Positions 34,845 through 46,556 of a DNA stretch of 64,000 bases are shown piece after piece. The position numbers were made by a program, and so were the translations under genes. How positions within the stretch are numbered: the first letter of the stretch is position 1; each line of letters starts with the position of its first letter. Source of the DNA: Achatina immaculata (lineage: Eukaryota; Mollusca; Gastropoda; Stylommatophora; Achatinidae); assembly GCA_009760885.1 (NCBI GenBank), contig CM019703.1, forward strand, positions 9,339,959 to 9,403,958, read 5' to 3'. Under the pieces are notes generated by a model that saw only the letters and a list, made by a program, of their open reading frames with translations, searched no databases and had not been told where the DNA came from.

Positions 34845-35275
34845 TTCTCAGAGAAACCTCATCTTTGGAGAGAAATACGCCATCTTTAAACCATAGTCTT
34901 AGGAAAGGAAAGCCCCATATTTTCGCCTTAGAGGAGAAAAACCCCTACATTTAACTCATAGATCTAGACGAGAAAACCTCTATCTTTAAGCCATAGCTTA
35001 GAAAACCCCTATCTTTAAGCCATAGCCTTAGAAGAGAGAGCCCCCATCTTTAAGCCATAGCTTAGGAGAGGAAAACCCCTATCTTTAAGCCACAGCTTAG
35101 AAGAAAAACCCATATCTTTAAGCCATAGCCTTAGAAGAAAAAGTCCCTATCTTTGAGCCATAGCTTAGGAGAGAAAACACCCATCTTTAAGCCATAGCTT
35201 AGGAGAGAAAAGCCATATCTTTAAACCATAACCTTAGAAAAGAAAACCCCCATCTTTAAGCCATAGCATAGGAGA
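34845..35275. repeat. 33-37-bp minisatellite, left part
   Basis: About 13 units with the core ATCTTTAAGCCATAGCTTAG plus an AGAGAAAACCCCC spacer. CTTTAAG at 34984, 35013, 35048, 35083 and 35116 shows the spacing. The array resumes after the SINE-1 insert. Confidence 0.93.
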
Positions 35276-35543
35276 GGGTGTCCGAGTGGCGAAGTGGTTA
35301 GTGCACTGGTCTCTCATGGCGAAGGTCGGGGGTTCGAATCCGGCCGGAGGCACCCCAGTCACCCAGATGTAGAAATGGGTACCCGACTTCTTTTGGAGTT
35401 GGGGAAGGAAAGGCGGCCAGGAGTGATACTGACCATATCACCCTCTAGTGTGCTGACAGGTCAAGGAAAATATGGGCACTAACACCATATCCCTATGTGC
35501 CTCTAAGGCATGACAGGATTACCTTTACCTTTTTTTACTTTTT
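35276..35543 (+). mobile_element. SINE-1 inserted in minisatellite
   Basis: The tRNA-like head runs from GGGTGTCCGAG to GGAGGCACCC, and its ends can pair like an acceptor stem. The A box is TGGCGAAGTGG (35287-35297) and the B box GGTTCGAATCC (35331-35341). The body has GAAATGGGTACCCGACTTC, GGCGGCCAGGAGTGATACTG and GGCACTAACACCATATCCC, and the tail is GATTACCTTTACCT plus a T run. ATAGGAGAG on the left (35269-35276) and ATAGAAGAG on the right (35544-35552) may be the target duplication, though both are also minisatellite words. Confidence 0.92.
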
Positions 35544-35930
35544 ATAGAAGAGAAAGCCCCATCTTTAAGCCGTAGCTTGGGAGAAAAAACCCATCTTTGT
35601 GAAGAACAACCTCATCTTTAAGCCGTAGCTTGGGAGAAAAAACCCATCTTTGTAAAGAACAACCCCATCGTTAAGCCACAGCTTAGAAGAGAAAACCCCC
35701 ATCTTGAAACCATAGCCTTAGATGAGAAAAATCCCATCTTTAATCCATTGCTTCGGAGAGAAAACCCACATCTTTAAACCATAGCTTAGGAGAGAAAACC
35801 TCATATTTAAGCCGAACCTTCGAGCATGTAAATACCACATATCAGCCATAGCCTTAGGAGAAAAAAAACATCGTTCAGCTATAGACCTAGGACAGACAAG
35901 AACCTGTCTTTAAACCATAACCTAATTGGA
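35544..35930. repeat. 33-37-bp minisatellite, right part
   Basis: Continues as AGAAGAGAAAGCCCCATCTTTAAGCCGTAG and similar, and decays towards 35930. Confidence 0.9.
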
Positions 35931-36267
35931 TAAATGATAATTACGCCCCTTTGACAATATGTTTATTAAGGTTGAGGAATTGATCAAGACGTTATTTCAC
36001 GCTTTCCGCAATGCCTGCGCAACATACTATAATAATGTACTCTTTCAGTCTAGCTAAAAGGATAGAGCCCGCCTTGGTCTGTCTCCAAAAGCCTCTCCCC
36101 CCCCCCCTTCCCCACCTTCCTAATAATGGTGGAATCTTCACAGAAGTCTGTATTTCTAGCCCACTCTTGGCTTCAGCCCAGTCGTTGCCCAAATGATGAT
36201 ATGTCTCTTCTTCACCATCACCACGGCACTGACTGCAAAAGAGCAACAGGTTGGATGTTCCAGGGAG
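35931..36267. other. No gene; C11 at 36097-36107
   Basis: Short overlapping ORFs without motifs. Confidence 0.45.
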
Positions 36268-36540
36268 ACCATAACAAGAAAACAAAACGGGAAAATAAGC
36301 TCACAAGTTCTTCTCAGAGTAGGAAAATAAAATCAAACAAGAAAACAAAACGGGAAAATAAACTCAAACAAGAAAACAAAACGGGAAAATAAGCTCAAAA
36401 GTTCGTCTCAAAACAGAAAAATGAACTCAAAAGTTCATCTCAGAGTAGGAAAATAAACTCAGAAGTCCGTCTCATAACATGAAAAAAAAAAACTTCAAAG
36501 TTCTCAAAAGAGGAAACTGAACTCCATAAGTTCTTCTTTT
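36268..36540. repeat. Minisatellite (AAACAAAACGGGAAAATAA-type)
   Basis: AAAACAAAACGGGAAAATAA recurs at about 36279, 36342 and 36371. It alternates with AGCTCAAAAGTTCGTCTCA-type units, giving a composite 29-63 bp structure. Confidence 0.85.
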
Positions 36541-36624
36541 ACATACCAGAATTGACAAAACTAATGAAAAGATAGAAAATATGCGCGTATGTGGGTGCGT
36601 ATGTGTGCGTGTATTTTCCAATAC

Positions 36625-36966
36625 GAAAAGAAAGGAAAAGAAAGCAAAAGAGAAGAAAGGAGAAGAAAAGAAGGAAAAGAACACAAAGGGAAAGAAAAAA
36701 AAAAAAAAAAAAAGAAAAGAAATGAAATGAAAGGAAAAGAAAAGAAAGGACAAGAAAAGAAAGGAAAAGAACAAAAGGGAAAGAAAAAACAAAAAGAAAG
36801 GAATTGAAAGGAAAAGAAAAGAAAGGAAAGGAAAAGAAAAGAAAGTAAAAGAAAAGAGAAGAATGAAAAACAAGGGAAAAGAAAAGAAGGGAAAGGAAAA
36901 GAAAAGAAAGGACAAGAAAGGAAAAGAAAGAAAAGACAAGACAAGAAAGGAAAAGAAAAAGAAAAG
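36625..36966. repeat. Polypurine tract, GGAAAAGAAA-type
   Basis: About 342 bp of GGAAAAGAAA-like units on the + strand with only scattered pyrimidines (GACAAG, AATG, ACACAAAG). Lys/Glu-rich ORFs on + and Phe/Ser-rich ORFs on minus are by-products. Confidence 0.95.
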
Positions 36967-37239
36967 AGCTGCGGAGACGCAACTTTTTTTTTTTTTTAGG
37001 TCTCTTTTCCTTCTCTCTTCTCATCGATCTTTTTTTTTCGCCATCCGTCATTACGTCGTCACCTTTATCATCATCCTTTCCTTTAACATTATTATCATCA
37101 TCATCCCCGTACATTACCTCTTTTGAATTTAACATCTAGAATGCTACCTTCACTCAGAAAAACCTAACACTCCCTTAAATTTTTCTCAAATCAGACTTTT
37201 TGGGGATTATGTTTTGTACATCTTTCTTGACATCTCCAA
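36967..37239. other. No gene; T run and ATC repeats
   Basis: T15 at 36984-36998 and scattered ATC words near 37068-37104. Confidence 0.45.
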
Positions 37240-37800
37240 AATATCAAACCTACAATGAAAGGAATATGAAACAATAATTTTAAGGAAGGAAAATGTAACA
37301 TTTTAAAGTTCAAATCAGTACTGAAACAAACAGAAAAGAGCAATGTTACCGGGATATTTTAAATTTCGAATCCACCATAAAATAAATAATTTTGTTAAAA
37401 AGCACTGTTACAAAAGAAACCTATGTGTTTTAAAATTATAATATGCCATGAAATAAATACGAGAGAGTAATGTTACCCAAAAGATGGGGGAAATTTTAAA
37501 ACTTCAATCTACCATGAAGAAAATGTGAAAGAGTAATGTACGGGAGATTTTAAAATTGAAAAATCCACCATGAAACAAGTGGGAAAGAGTAATGTTACAA
37601 AACAACAACAGGAGAGGAGATTTTAAAATTCTAATCTACAATAAAACAAACACGAGAGAGTAATATTATAAAACGGTGAGATTTTAACGTTAAAGTCTAT
37701 CATAATTTTTTAAAATCCTACCAAAGAGTAATGTTGCAAAACAAAAAGGGAGATTCTAAAATTCGAATCTGCAATATAACAAATACAAATACGAAATATT
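37240..37800. repeat. About 55-65-bp minisatellite, about 9 units
   Basis: Units contain TACCATGAAACAAATA, GAGAGAGTAATGTTAC and GGGAGATTTTAAAATTC blocks in constant order, with variable spacers. Confidence 0.85.
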
Positions 37801-40465
37801 CCGGCAACAAAACATCAGATCAGGCAACAAAAGATAAGAGGGAAGACGTGTATACAAAGAAAAGCAAAGAAAAGTATTGAGAAAAGTATTAACTGATAGG
37901 CACAGCCAGGCCAGTCGACTTGCACGCGCTTACCGCCCTTTGACCAACCCGTAAAAGTTAGTCGGGAGAGTCAATAGACATACTGAGGTCTTAGTGACAT
38001 CATGATGGTAGACTTGCTCTCTTGTGCGGAAGATATTAATTTGTAACAAGGCAGGGGATCCGGCTTTGAAGTCCGACTTTTCTCAGAGACGTACCTGGCG
38101 TGTTTTTATCGCCCTTGGTCTCGGCCTGAGAAAGATGTCATTCAAAAGTGTGATGAGCCACGTTGGTACAACAGTTGGACGTCTTTGAGTAACACACAAA
38201 ACGTTTAGCCCGAACCAACTGCGAAGCACCCTCTCTGTATTTCTTTGAACGTGGATTATCTGGTATACCTTCACTAACCAATTATATTCTGAATCTAGCT
38301 AGATGGGTCTTTGAATTGGAATGATTATGTTTCGTGAAGTGAATCCAGAACAACAGAAGGAGTACTGCAACAAGAAAGATTTCTTAGAAAAGGGAACTTT
38401 TTCTTCAAAGGAAATTGAAACCGAACTGAACAGTGTGGTTCGGGGTCGTATCGGTATTAGGGCACTGGTTTACTGTGTTATGGACATTCATACTTCATGT
38501 ACAGAGAGTGTCTAGCTAATCACAATGGGACCAACAGTTCGTGAACATGGTGTTGATTGCAGACAATACTTTATGGGAGCAATAAAGGGCAATTGCTGAA
38601 AACGATAAAACTAAAGTTAAACCCAACCCGATTTTCCGAACTGAACGGGTCTAAAAGTCTAAAATATATGATGTGAGAGAGAAGATGGCGACTGCTATTT
38701 ACAACCTATGTAGAAGAACCGAGGAAAGGCACACATTCGCAGTCATATAGTTCTGCCACTGAACAGTTGTAAAGAGGATTTGCCCATGTATCTTCAGCAC
38801 ATGCCACGAGGAGCTGTAAAGGCATATAAAACTACTCTGAATTGTAAAGTAGGCATGACGATTAAGCGCAGAGAATATGAAACAAACCAGAGGCTGTAAA
38901 TACTGATAATAAATCAAGCACCGACTTGCATGACTGGTCATATTAGGTAGCAGTACCGACCTGGACTCTTCGCAGGCATCGCTCTGTTTTAACCTTCTCA
39001 TCGCTCTGTTTTAACCTTATCCTATCCTATGTCCTTTATTTAAACGTTAATAATAACTGGTCAGCTCTTTTCCTACACCGGATCCTGGGAACTATGTTGA
39101 CATTGCTAAACGAACATATATTTCTTGCGCTTTTATGTACTGTTATTATTCGCACGTCCACTTTCAGCTTTGGCACAAAACCTTCTATATTTGAATGTTA
39201 CATACTCTTACGTGAAATTTTCTAACGCTTAATACACTGACAACCGCGTCAGGGTGAGATATTCTGTTTATAAAAGTAGGCATTCAACTTCAAGACCCCA
39301 GGAGCTCTGGCACAGCGTCATTTAAAAAGAAGCACAAATGTCCGTCACAAATCAGTGTCAGAAATGTCTGACAATTTATCAAGCTGACCAGTGGTTCCGG
39401 CGTAGGACATTCTCCTCGGGTGGGGGGGGGGGGTGGGGGAAGGCAGTGAGGAGAAGTGAGTGTAAAGGGGAGGGCAGTGCTCATCATAACCACCTAAACA
39501 AAAAAGGAGGTGTTGGGCGGAGAGAAACGGTGGAAAGGTTGGGGAGGGAGGGAGGGGGAGAGTACTTTAAGAATGTGACCTGGGAGGTAAGGCGGGCTGC
39601 AGTTTAAAAAAAGCTTGGGAATCATCGACGTAGGCATTCTCATGCTTGAACCCTTAGAGAAGGAAAGGACAAATAAAAACAAAAAATGAGACACTCACTA
39701 GATCGTGGTAGTCGCTCTCAAAGAACTTGCATCACTAGAATAAACATGCCACTTTAAGTCCCCCCCCCCCGTAAAACTTATACGTAATACCTTACGCCAG
39801 TAAGTCTGATATGAGACCCCATGGTTTCCCTGACTTCTTCGATAACACAAGGGTAAGCCTGAAGTTTTAAAGCTTAATCTAGACTGAAGAGGTGTACGAT
39901 AAAAAAAAAAGTTTCTGCCTTTTCTGCGGTGTTTTGGTTTTAAGTGTAGAACACGGAACGGGAACAAACATGGAGGCGCCAGACGTGTATGCAAACACGT
40001 GTAAGTACGCGTTATATAACCACACATGTGAGATCTGCGAGTGTATTTATAAATAACCTAATGCTGGGAGAAGGTCAAGCCGAGAGATTACCGTACAGGT
40101 GACAAGTATGTAGGGGAGACAACCTGGTAAAAGGTTTCTCAGTGGTGAGTACAGAGGGGGTCACCAAAGAAAGAAAAGACGTTCAGAAATCAAGGAGGTG
40201 ACGATTCGCGGAGTACAATGAAGTAATTGACAAATTCAAATATGTGAAATTATTTACTGAAGGCGGTGCATGAGAGATGAGGACACACGGAAGAAAGAGA
40301 GGAGACAAAAAAGAGGGAAGATACACACTCCTGATACTCAGTGCTGTTCGGTTTGCTATTCCTATACAGCACAGTAAGAATTTTATGTCCTTTGTTTTTC
40401 TAACTTACTTTTAAAATGTTACTTCCGTTTTGGCAATCAAGAACCAATAAATGGCATACTATCTT
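37801..40465. other. No gene
   Basis: Mostly unique-looking sequence. G12 at 39422-39433, C11 at 39760-39770, and a 22-bp direct duplication at about 38978-39020 (CATCGCTCTGTTTTAACCTT). ORFs of up to 109 codons have no recognisable motifs. Confidence 0.5.
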
Positions 40466-40811
40466 CAGGGTCGGCAAACCATAGCTGATCAAGACCCTGT
40501 CCCGCCTCTCCGTTGGTAACCCCTTCCCCCCCCCCCTCTCCAGCGTAACAGGCCTGGCCTGGCTAACGGGGCAGAGATCGTCGTAGTTCCCATGGTGGTG
40601 GATTCTGCTAAAGAAGCGTTGTATACTCCCTGCTTTTTAACTCCACCCAGGGATTTTTTAAAAAAAATAGCCACCGTAACCCGCTCCCAATCCTGAACAC
40701 CTTCATAGCATCGGCTGCAAAGTGCACCAACTGGCAAGTTCAAGGAGGCTGAAGAAGAAGAAGAAGAAGAAGAAGAAGGAGGAGGAAGAGGAGAAGGAAG
40801 AGGAGGAGGAG
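40466..40811 (+). mobile_element. Rep-A copy with GAA/GAG tail
   Basis: TCGGCAAACCATAGCTGATC, AAGACCCTGTCCCGCCTCTCC, CCTGGCTAACGGGGCAGAGATCG, CATGGTGGTGGATTCTGC, an A run, CCCGCTCCCAATCC and GCATCGGCTGCAAAGTGCACC. It then runs into GGAGGCT(GAA)n(GAG)n at 40751-40811. A C11 run marks a site that is short in other copies. Confidence 0.87.
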
Positions 40812-41964
40812 ATGACTTATAATTCAGTTAGTTAATTCTTTACCCTAGAAAAAAGGAATTTAAACACAAAGGAGTTCAAAAAGGATAATCAAAATAACTA
40901 TAAACAGTCAAATGAGAGGGTTAAAAAAAACCTTCTCAATCGTTCATATTCCCGCCGCTGCACGCGAAGTAATCTTTCAGTCTTCAATACCGCAGCGCGC
41001 GGTGAAATAAAACATAGTCCGCGAAGAAAAATAGAACTGGTAGTTTAAAAACAAAAAACCAAAAAGGACATGGAACAGGGTCTTGGTCGGCTATAACTCG
41101 TTAACGTTGACGCAAGCATTCAGCAATGGGTCGCTGTAAATTCACAATACCGTGTGCAGGACATCTTGGTTGGATACGCAGAAGATACCTGCTCTTCCCA
41201 GAAATACTGAGTCCACACATGATAATGTGAAGGCAAATAACACGATAACCTCCGTACTGAAGACAGAAAGCACCTGGAAGGCATATATCTCTGCTGGTGA
41301 ATGCTTGGTAAAGTAGTGGGAAAAAAAAGAATAAACTCAATCTATCATCATCATTTATTTCCACCATCATCGTCATCGTTTGAAATGAACCCGCTTGGGA
41401 ACAGATAAATACCCGTTCAGTTCTCTTTTTTTTTTTCCCCCTCAGCTCAAGAGACAGCCAACCTTAGAAAAACTGGCCTGCTACAAATCACGTATTTAAT
41501 ACCGCGAAGTTAATCTGAATTTGTTCCCGGGCTGTAAGCAATACTTTCCGGACAATTGCCGACCTGTTTCCCTGAACAATACAAAGGACACGCAGGAAGA
41601 ACTCTATACCAGAAAGAAACACTACCAACTTGTCTGACAGTGACTGACAGGGGAGTTCTTAAAGAAGTCATTCGTGCGTAACACTTTGACACAGACACCA
41701 TGGAACAAACAGGGCAGGATCAGGCCGGAATCAAATTAACCACCTTGGTAATTAAGACGTTACAGGGAAGAATTTTAGAAAGAAAATCGGCAAACTGAAA
41801 GGAATGGTAGATTTGCAGGTGACTACCGGGGTTTAGAACACGTGCTGTCCAGGTGAGCTTAAACTGAACTTAACTAAGAGAATAGTTTTGTAGGATTATG
41901 CCTCGAAAAAAAATCGTAGACAAAGCAGTTTAGTGAGACGTGAGAGAAAGAAAAATCACAAGAG
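40812..41964. other. Mostly featureless; Rep-A scrap on minus at 41071-41136
   Basis: The reverse complement of 41071-41136 reads CAGCGACCCATTGCTGAATGC and ACCAAGACCCTGTTCC, the Rep-A 5' block. Otherwise there is no supported feature. Confidence 0.5.
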
Positions 41965-42052
41965 AATTACCTGGGATTCGAACCACGGACTCCAGTAGGA
42001 CGAGCAGCCATCTAGCCACAGGAGAACAGCGTACTAACGAACTGCGCTAACA
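41965..42052 (-). mobile_element. tRNA-like SINE head
   Basis: On the minus strand, TTAGCGCAGTTCGTTAG (42034-42050) resembles an A box and GGTTCGAATCC (41974-41984) is a perfect B box. The boxes are 66 nt apart, longer than the 44 nt of the other SINEs. No intact cloverleaf can be drawn by eye, so this is a tRNA-derived repeat or pseudogene rather than a tRNA gene. Confidence 0.55.
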
Positions 42053-42071
42053 TTTATAAAAATAGAAAGAA

Positions 42072-42240
42072 ATTGTTCCTTAAGTCTAAAATGAAATTGA
42101 GTCTAAACTGAACTTAAGTCTAAACTGAACATGGGCCTGAACTTAAGTCTAAACTGAACTTAAGTCTAAAGTGAACTTCAGTCTAAACTAAACTTAACTG
42201 AAATTGAGTCTAAACTGAACTTAAGTCTAAACTGTATGCT
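42072..42240. repeat. 18-bp minisatellite, about 9 units
   Basis: TTAAGTCTAAACTGAAC units. The same motif (TTAAACTGAACTTAA) occurs once at 41860-41875, on the other side of the tRNA-like element. Confidence 0.88.
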
Positions 42241-42733
42241 TTTTCCGACAAGTACCTTTATATTCAGTGGTGGTCAGACTGTGGCTCGTATAAAGCTCCC
42301 GGGGTCCACCCAAACTCAAGAAAAAAATGGGTACCAGGGTTAACGCTCTGGGAAGGAAGAGGAATGACGCCGCTTAGCTACGGAGTTAGTGCTGATGGCG
42401 ACACTAGTCGGACAGTTTCTAGCCAACTGCTGACTAGGCAACAGAGCGCTTCTTATGGTTTGGCCGTTTGCAATTATGCTGGTTCACAACTCATACCTTT
42501 AGCTTTTTTTACCTTTATTTTCACCTGTTCATTGTAATTATTTGGTGCGATGTCTGAGAACAATTTGCGAAAGACCGTATCCCGCTGAGAGCAACTTGTG
42601 CGGAAGAGAGCAGGGTCTTCATGAGAACCTTATTTGAAATTAGAAGAAACAAAGGCACGGAGACTGGACCTTCACATCACAAACATTGCCCGCTGTTGCT
42701 GCGGCCTGTTATGCAAATTTAAGAGTCGACCTT
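42241..42733. other. No gene
   Basis: CAGTGGTGGTCAGACTGTGGCTCG at 42268 resembles a hAT-type terminus without a partner. Nothing else is recognisable. Confidence 0.45.
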
Positions 42734-42889
42734 GAGACGATATACTTAATCTGAGCAATGAGACTATATACTTAATCTGAGCAATGAGACTATATACTTA
42801 ATCTGAGCAATGAGACGATATACTTAATCTGAGCAATGAGACGATATACTTAATCTGCGCAATGAGACGATATACTTAATCTGCGTTTG
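42734..42889. repeat. 26-bp minisatellite, 6 units
   Basis: Very regular GAGACGATATACTTAATCTGAGCAAT units at 42734, 42760, 42786, 42812, 42838 and 42864. They differ at only a few positions, indicating recent amplification. Confidence 0.97.
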
Positions 42890-44829
42890 GTGTTTCTCAT
42901 CAAATCAAATATTTATCTTTTTCCATGCCACTTTGTCAGTCCACTGAAATATTGAAAAGACGAACCTGGTCGCAAAAATATGCCTGAAAGAGGAAGTCAG
43001 ATGTGTTGGGTCGAAAGACGCACAGCTGCAACCCAACCCAAAACAACGCCCATTTGAAGGCGAAAGAAAAGATGAGGAAGAATCTCCAAGCCACGGCACT
43101 GAGTCAGGTAAGGTATAGGGCCGCAGTTGTTCATATTTTCTTCGCCCTAGTCATTTCTTCTGAAACTCTTCTGACGAACTCATGGATCGCGTGCCCATAA
43201 GCGGCCCACAAGAAAATCGTTTGTGTGTGTGTGTGTTTTTTTTTTTTGAGGGGGGGGGACAACCTGAAAATTTCACACTTCAAAATACACGGTAATACTC
43301 TTAGTACCACGTGAGCGAAGTTTTTTTCTCATGAACCCTCAGAAAACATTGGCCATTTTTCCCGCCATAGGAGGAGTCAGGTACCCATTTAAACAACAAC
43401 CGTTCGCTGTTTAGATAAAAAAAAAAAAACCATCGTCTTGAGAGAAGAGTGCACTATATACTTCACTACTCTGCCATTTCTTCTTGTGCTCTTTAATTTC
43501 CACTATTTATAGATTAGTTTAAAAAAAAATAAATTGTACACTAGCTTTCATATTGTCAACCATTTCATGTTATTAAAGTATACGGAGCTATATTCACTTC
43601 ACACTCTAATCATTATTTACACTAACGTCACATTTCGTGCTAGAGGTGGTTTCACAAAATTCCGCTGTTACTTTATTTTCATAACAGGGGCAATTATTTA
43701 CCCTCCTATTATAAAAGGTCTGTCATTATTTCTTCCCGTCTCCAAAAAAAAAAAAAAAACAACAACAACAACAAACTCGACAGTAAATTCACCAATTTCC
43801 ATTTACAATTTTTTTTTCCCTTCCAAATATCTCTCTCAGACGCCGTAAGACTGTCTTTGATACAGACAGTACTGGTTTTTTTTTTTTCTTCCCCTTCATC
43901 TAAAATTCAGCAGCATTACTCTTTGTACAAGCTATAGTTAATGCCCCCAGACTGCCTCGAAATCAATTTTTCTAATTCAAATTTCACCAAGTTTCTACAA
44001 AGAAACCAATATCCTTAACAAGTCAACAGATTACTCGAGACATAAAAAAAAAGGAGACAAATCGCCTTAAAAGGACGATAAATCCTTACAAAGTAAAAGC
44101 ATTTATATTTTCATCAATAAAACTGGGCACAATTCAAAGGAATCATTCTGACTTGTTGTGAAAATTAAATCCTTCATTTGACAAATTCATTCCGAATCTC
44201 TTCGCATGCGACGCTACAACCTGCTAAATAATGTAAGACCCTGAGACAAACGTCTATTCACTTCAGACGAACTTGTCAGACGATGGAAAATAAATTCGAA
44301 ACAATAAAACCGGATTAGCTTTGCCCGTGCTCCGGATCTGGCCATTCCGGACAGTAAAATTATTTCCAGTGAAAAACTATTGAAAACTGAAAGACAAGGG
44401 GAGGATAATCACGCGGCCTTTAGGTGTGACAGCATAATTTTGTCCCCTTTTTTTTTAACAAAATCTTTCGAAGAGGTCAAATATTCTTTTGTAAAGCTGA
44501 AATATTATTTCATTTATTTTGCTTTCACAAATGAAAGAAAGGGGAGAACAGCTTCGAAGAGAAAGCGACGCAATGGAAGACAAGAGAAAGCGTTATAATG
44601 GGAGAATATCAAGTTATGTTATTGTAGAAGGACTTGATTCCGCTTTGCGGAGGGCATGGAAGCTTAATGCACTGTTTTCTAAACTACAGAAAGTTGTTGT
44701 ATGACCCGTTCTGGCAGAGCCTTTTGAGAAAACAAAGAAGTTGAAAAAACAACATTTCCAGTTTGTTTATAGAGCTCACTAAGGCTAGCACACTCCACCA
44801 TTAAGCAGACTTTGTGCCTGTGGTTTGCT
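42890..44829. other. No gene
   Basis: (GT)n with T run and G9 at 43222-43258, A run plus (CAA)n at 43744-43775. ORFs of up to 104 codons are AT-rich and motif-free. Confidence 0.5.
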
Positions 44830-45361
44830 ACTGTTCAGATTCTGACGTTTCTCTCGCTGTTGGATTCTGATATTTCTACCACTGATGAATTCTAACAATT
44901 CTGTCATTATTGCAGTCTAATATTACTAGCACTGATGGCATTCTGATGTTTCCATCATTGTTGGATTATGGTATTTCCGTCAGTTTTGGGTTGTGATCTT
45001 TCAATGATTGGTTTCTGATGTTTAGGTCATTGTTGGATTCTAATATTTCAATCATTTTCGGATTATAATATCTCAGTCTTTTTTTATTCTGATGTCTCCA
45101 TCATTATTGGATTCTGATGTCTTCAGCATTATTGTATTCTGATGTATCCACCATTACTGTAATCTGATGTCTCCAGCATTATGAGATTCTGATGTGTCCA
45201 ACATTATTGGATTCTGATGTATCCACCATTATTGGATTCTAATATCTCCATCATTATTGCATTCGATGTCTCCAACATTACTGAATTCTGGTGTCTCCAG
45301 CATTATTTGATTCTGATGTCTCCATCATTATTGAATTCTGATGTCTCCAACATTACTGGAT
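44830..45361. repeat. 25-29-bp minisatellite, about 20 units
   Basis: ATTCTGATGTCTCCATCATTATTGG-type units, most regular between 45060 and 45361 (e.g. 45311 and 45336, period 25). Single related words reappear at 46160-46177 after the LINE. Confidence 0.92.
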
Positions 45362-46159
45362 TATATGGTTTCTATTACTAACGATGGCATAACTCTTATC
45401 AGTGACAATGTGAGTTCGATGCAAGAAAAAAACAGATACCTTGTCTTCATTGTCTAGCAAAATAAGACTTGAAATTAACAAGGACAAAACAAAAATAGTG
45501 AAACTTCCCATTAATCAAAATGGAAAAATACACAGATATTGAAGAAGTCAATCACTATGCATACCTTGGCAGCTACATAGACCAGGATGGTGACACCAGA
45601 AAGGAAGTTAGAATTGCAAAAGCAACATTGAACTTCAAGAATCTTGAGAACATATGGCATTCAAAAGTTATAAGCACAAAAACCAAGCTTAGACTGTTCA
45701 ATTCAAATGTAATATCAACCCTCATTTATGCATGCGAAAGCTGGAAAAACAACTGAAGAAATAGAAAAGAAATTAGACTCTTTTGAAAACAAATGTCCAA
45801 GGAAAATACTTGGCATAAAGTGGAACGAATTCAAGAACAATGCAGAGATAAGACAGATGACTGAACAACAACCAGTCTCATGGGTGATCAGGAAAAGGAG
45901 ATAGACATATGTCGGTCACATGATGAGAAGAAACAGTCATAGAATACCAAAACAAGCTATCAAGTGGAACACAACAGGCCGAAGAAAAAGAGATCGACCA
46001 GGTGAAACTCTAAAGAGGACATTGTTAAGAGAGGCCAGTTTAGTAGGCATAAAATCCCTTGATGAGATTGAAAAGCTTGCCGAAAACAGGAAAACTTGGC
46101 GAGCTATCTTGCTAGCCTTGTGTGACGTTTAAGGATGTAAGATGATATAAGATTACTAC
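45362..46159 (+). pseudogene. LINE fragment from the RT catalytic block to the C terminus
   Basis: Translated pieces run TNDGITLISDNVSSMQEK (decayed ADD block), EINKDKTKIVKLPI, EEVNHYAYLGSYIDQDG, STKTKLRLFNSNVISTLIYACESW, YVGHMMRRNSHRIPKQAIKW, GRRKRDRPGETL, LDEIEKLAENRKTWRAILLALCDV stop at 46130-46132. This is the second half of an RTE-like reverse-transcriptase polyprotein. At least three frame or stop lesions are present, including a stop before NN at 45757. The catalytic aspartate pair reads ND. The element starts directly after the 25-bp minisatellite, and a further minisatellite word follows it. Confidence 0.85.
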
Positions 46160-46399
46160 TGAATTCTGGGAAAGAAGACACCTCTCTCCATTTCTCATCA
46201 TAATAGTCTTTGCTCTCATTATCTCGCAATTCTCTTTTCCAGAATTATCTACGACAGCAACACTGTGTCAGAAGAGTCTGGCAGAGAAATAAAAACTGAG
46301 GAGGATGCCTAGCAGATGGAGCTTATTGGAAAGTTCGGCCTGGTAGCTCTTCTCATCCTTGTGTGAACGCTTCAGAACACGAGAAAAACTACGACAAAT
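46160..46399. other. Minisatellite scrap then no feature
   Basis: TTACTACTGAATTCTGGG at 46160-46177 resembles the 45.3-kb array unit. No gene follows. Confidence 0.45.

Positions 46400-46556
<157 letters not shown>

Noticed and set aside
35276..35355. tRNA gene
   Set aside because: A and B boxes and an acceptor-like pairing are present, but the sequence continues into the shared SINE-1 body and recurs at 11.9 and 59.4 kb, so it is a SINE head.
42268..42310. hAT transposon end (CAGTGGTGGTCAGACTGTGG)
   Set aside because: No inverted partner was found within a few hundred bases, so it is not called as an element.
42734..42889. Regular 26-bp repeats looking like a CRISPR array
   Set aside because: Units are contiguous with no unique spacers, no cas genes are present, and the rest of the window is animal DNA. 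It is a minisatellite.
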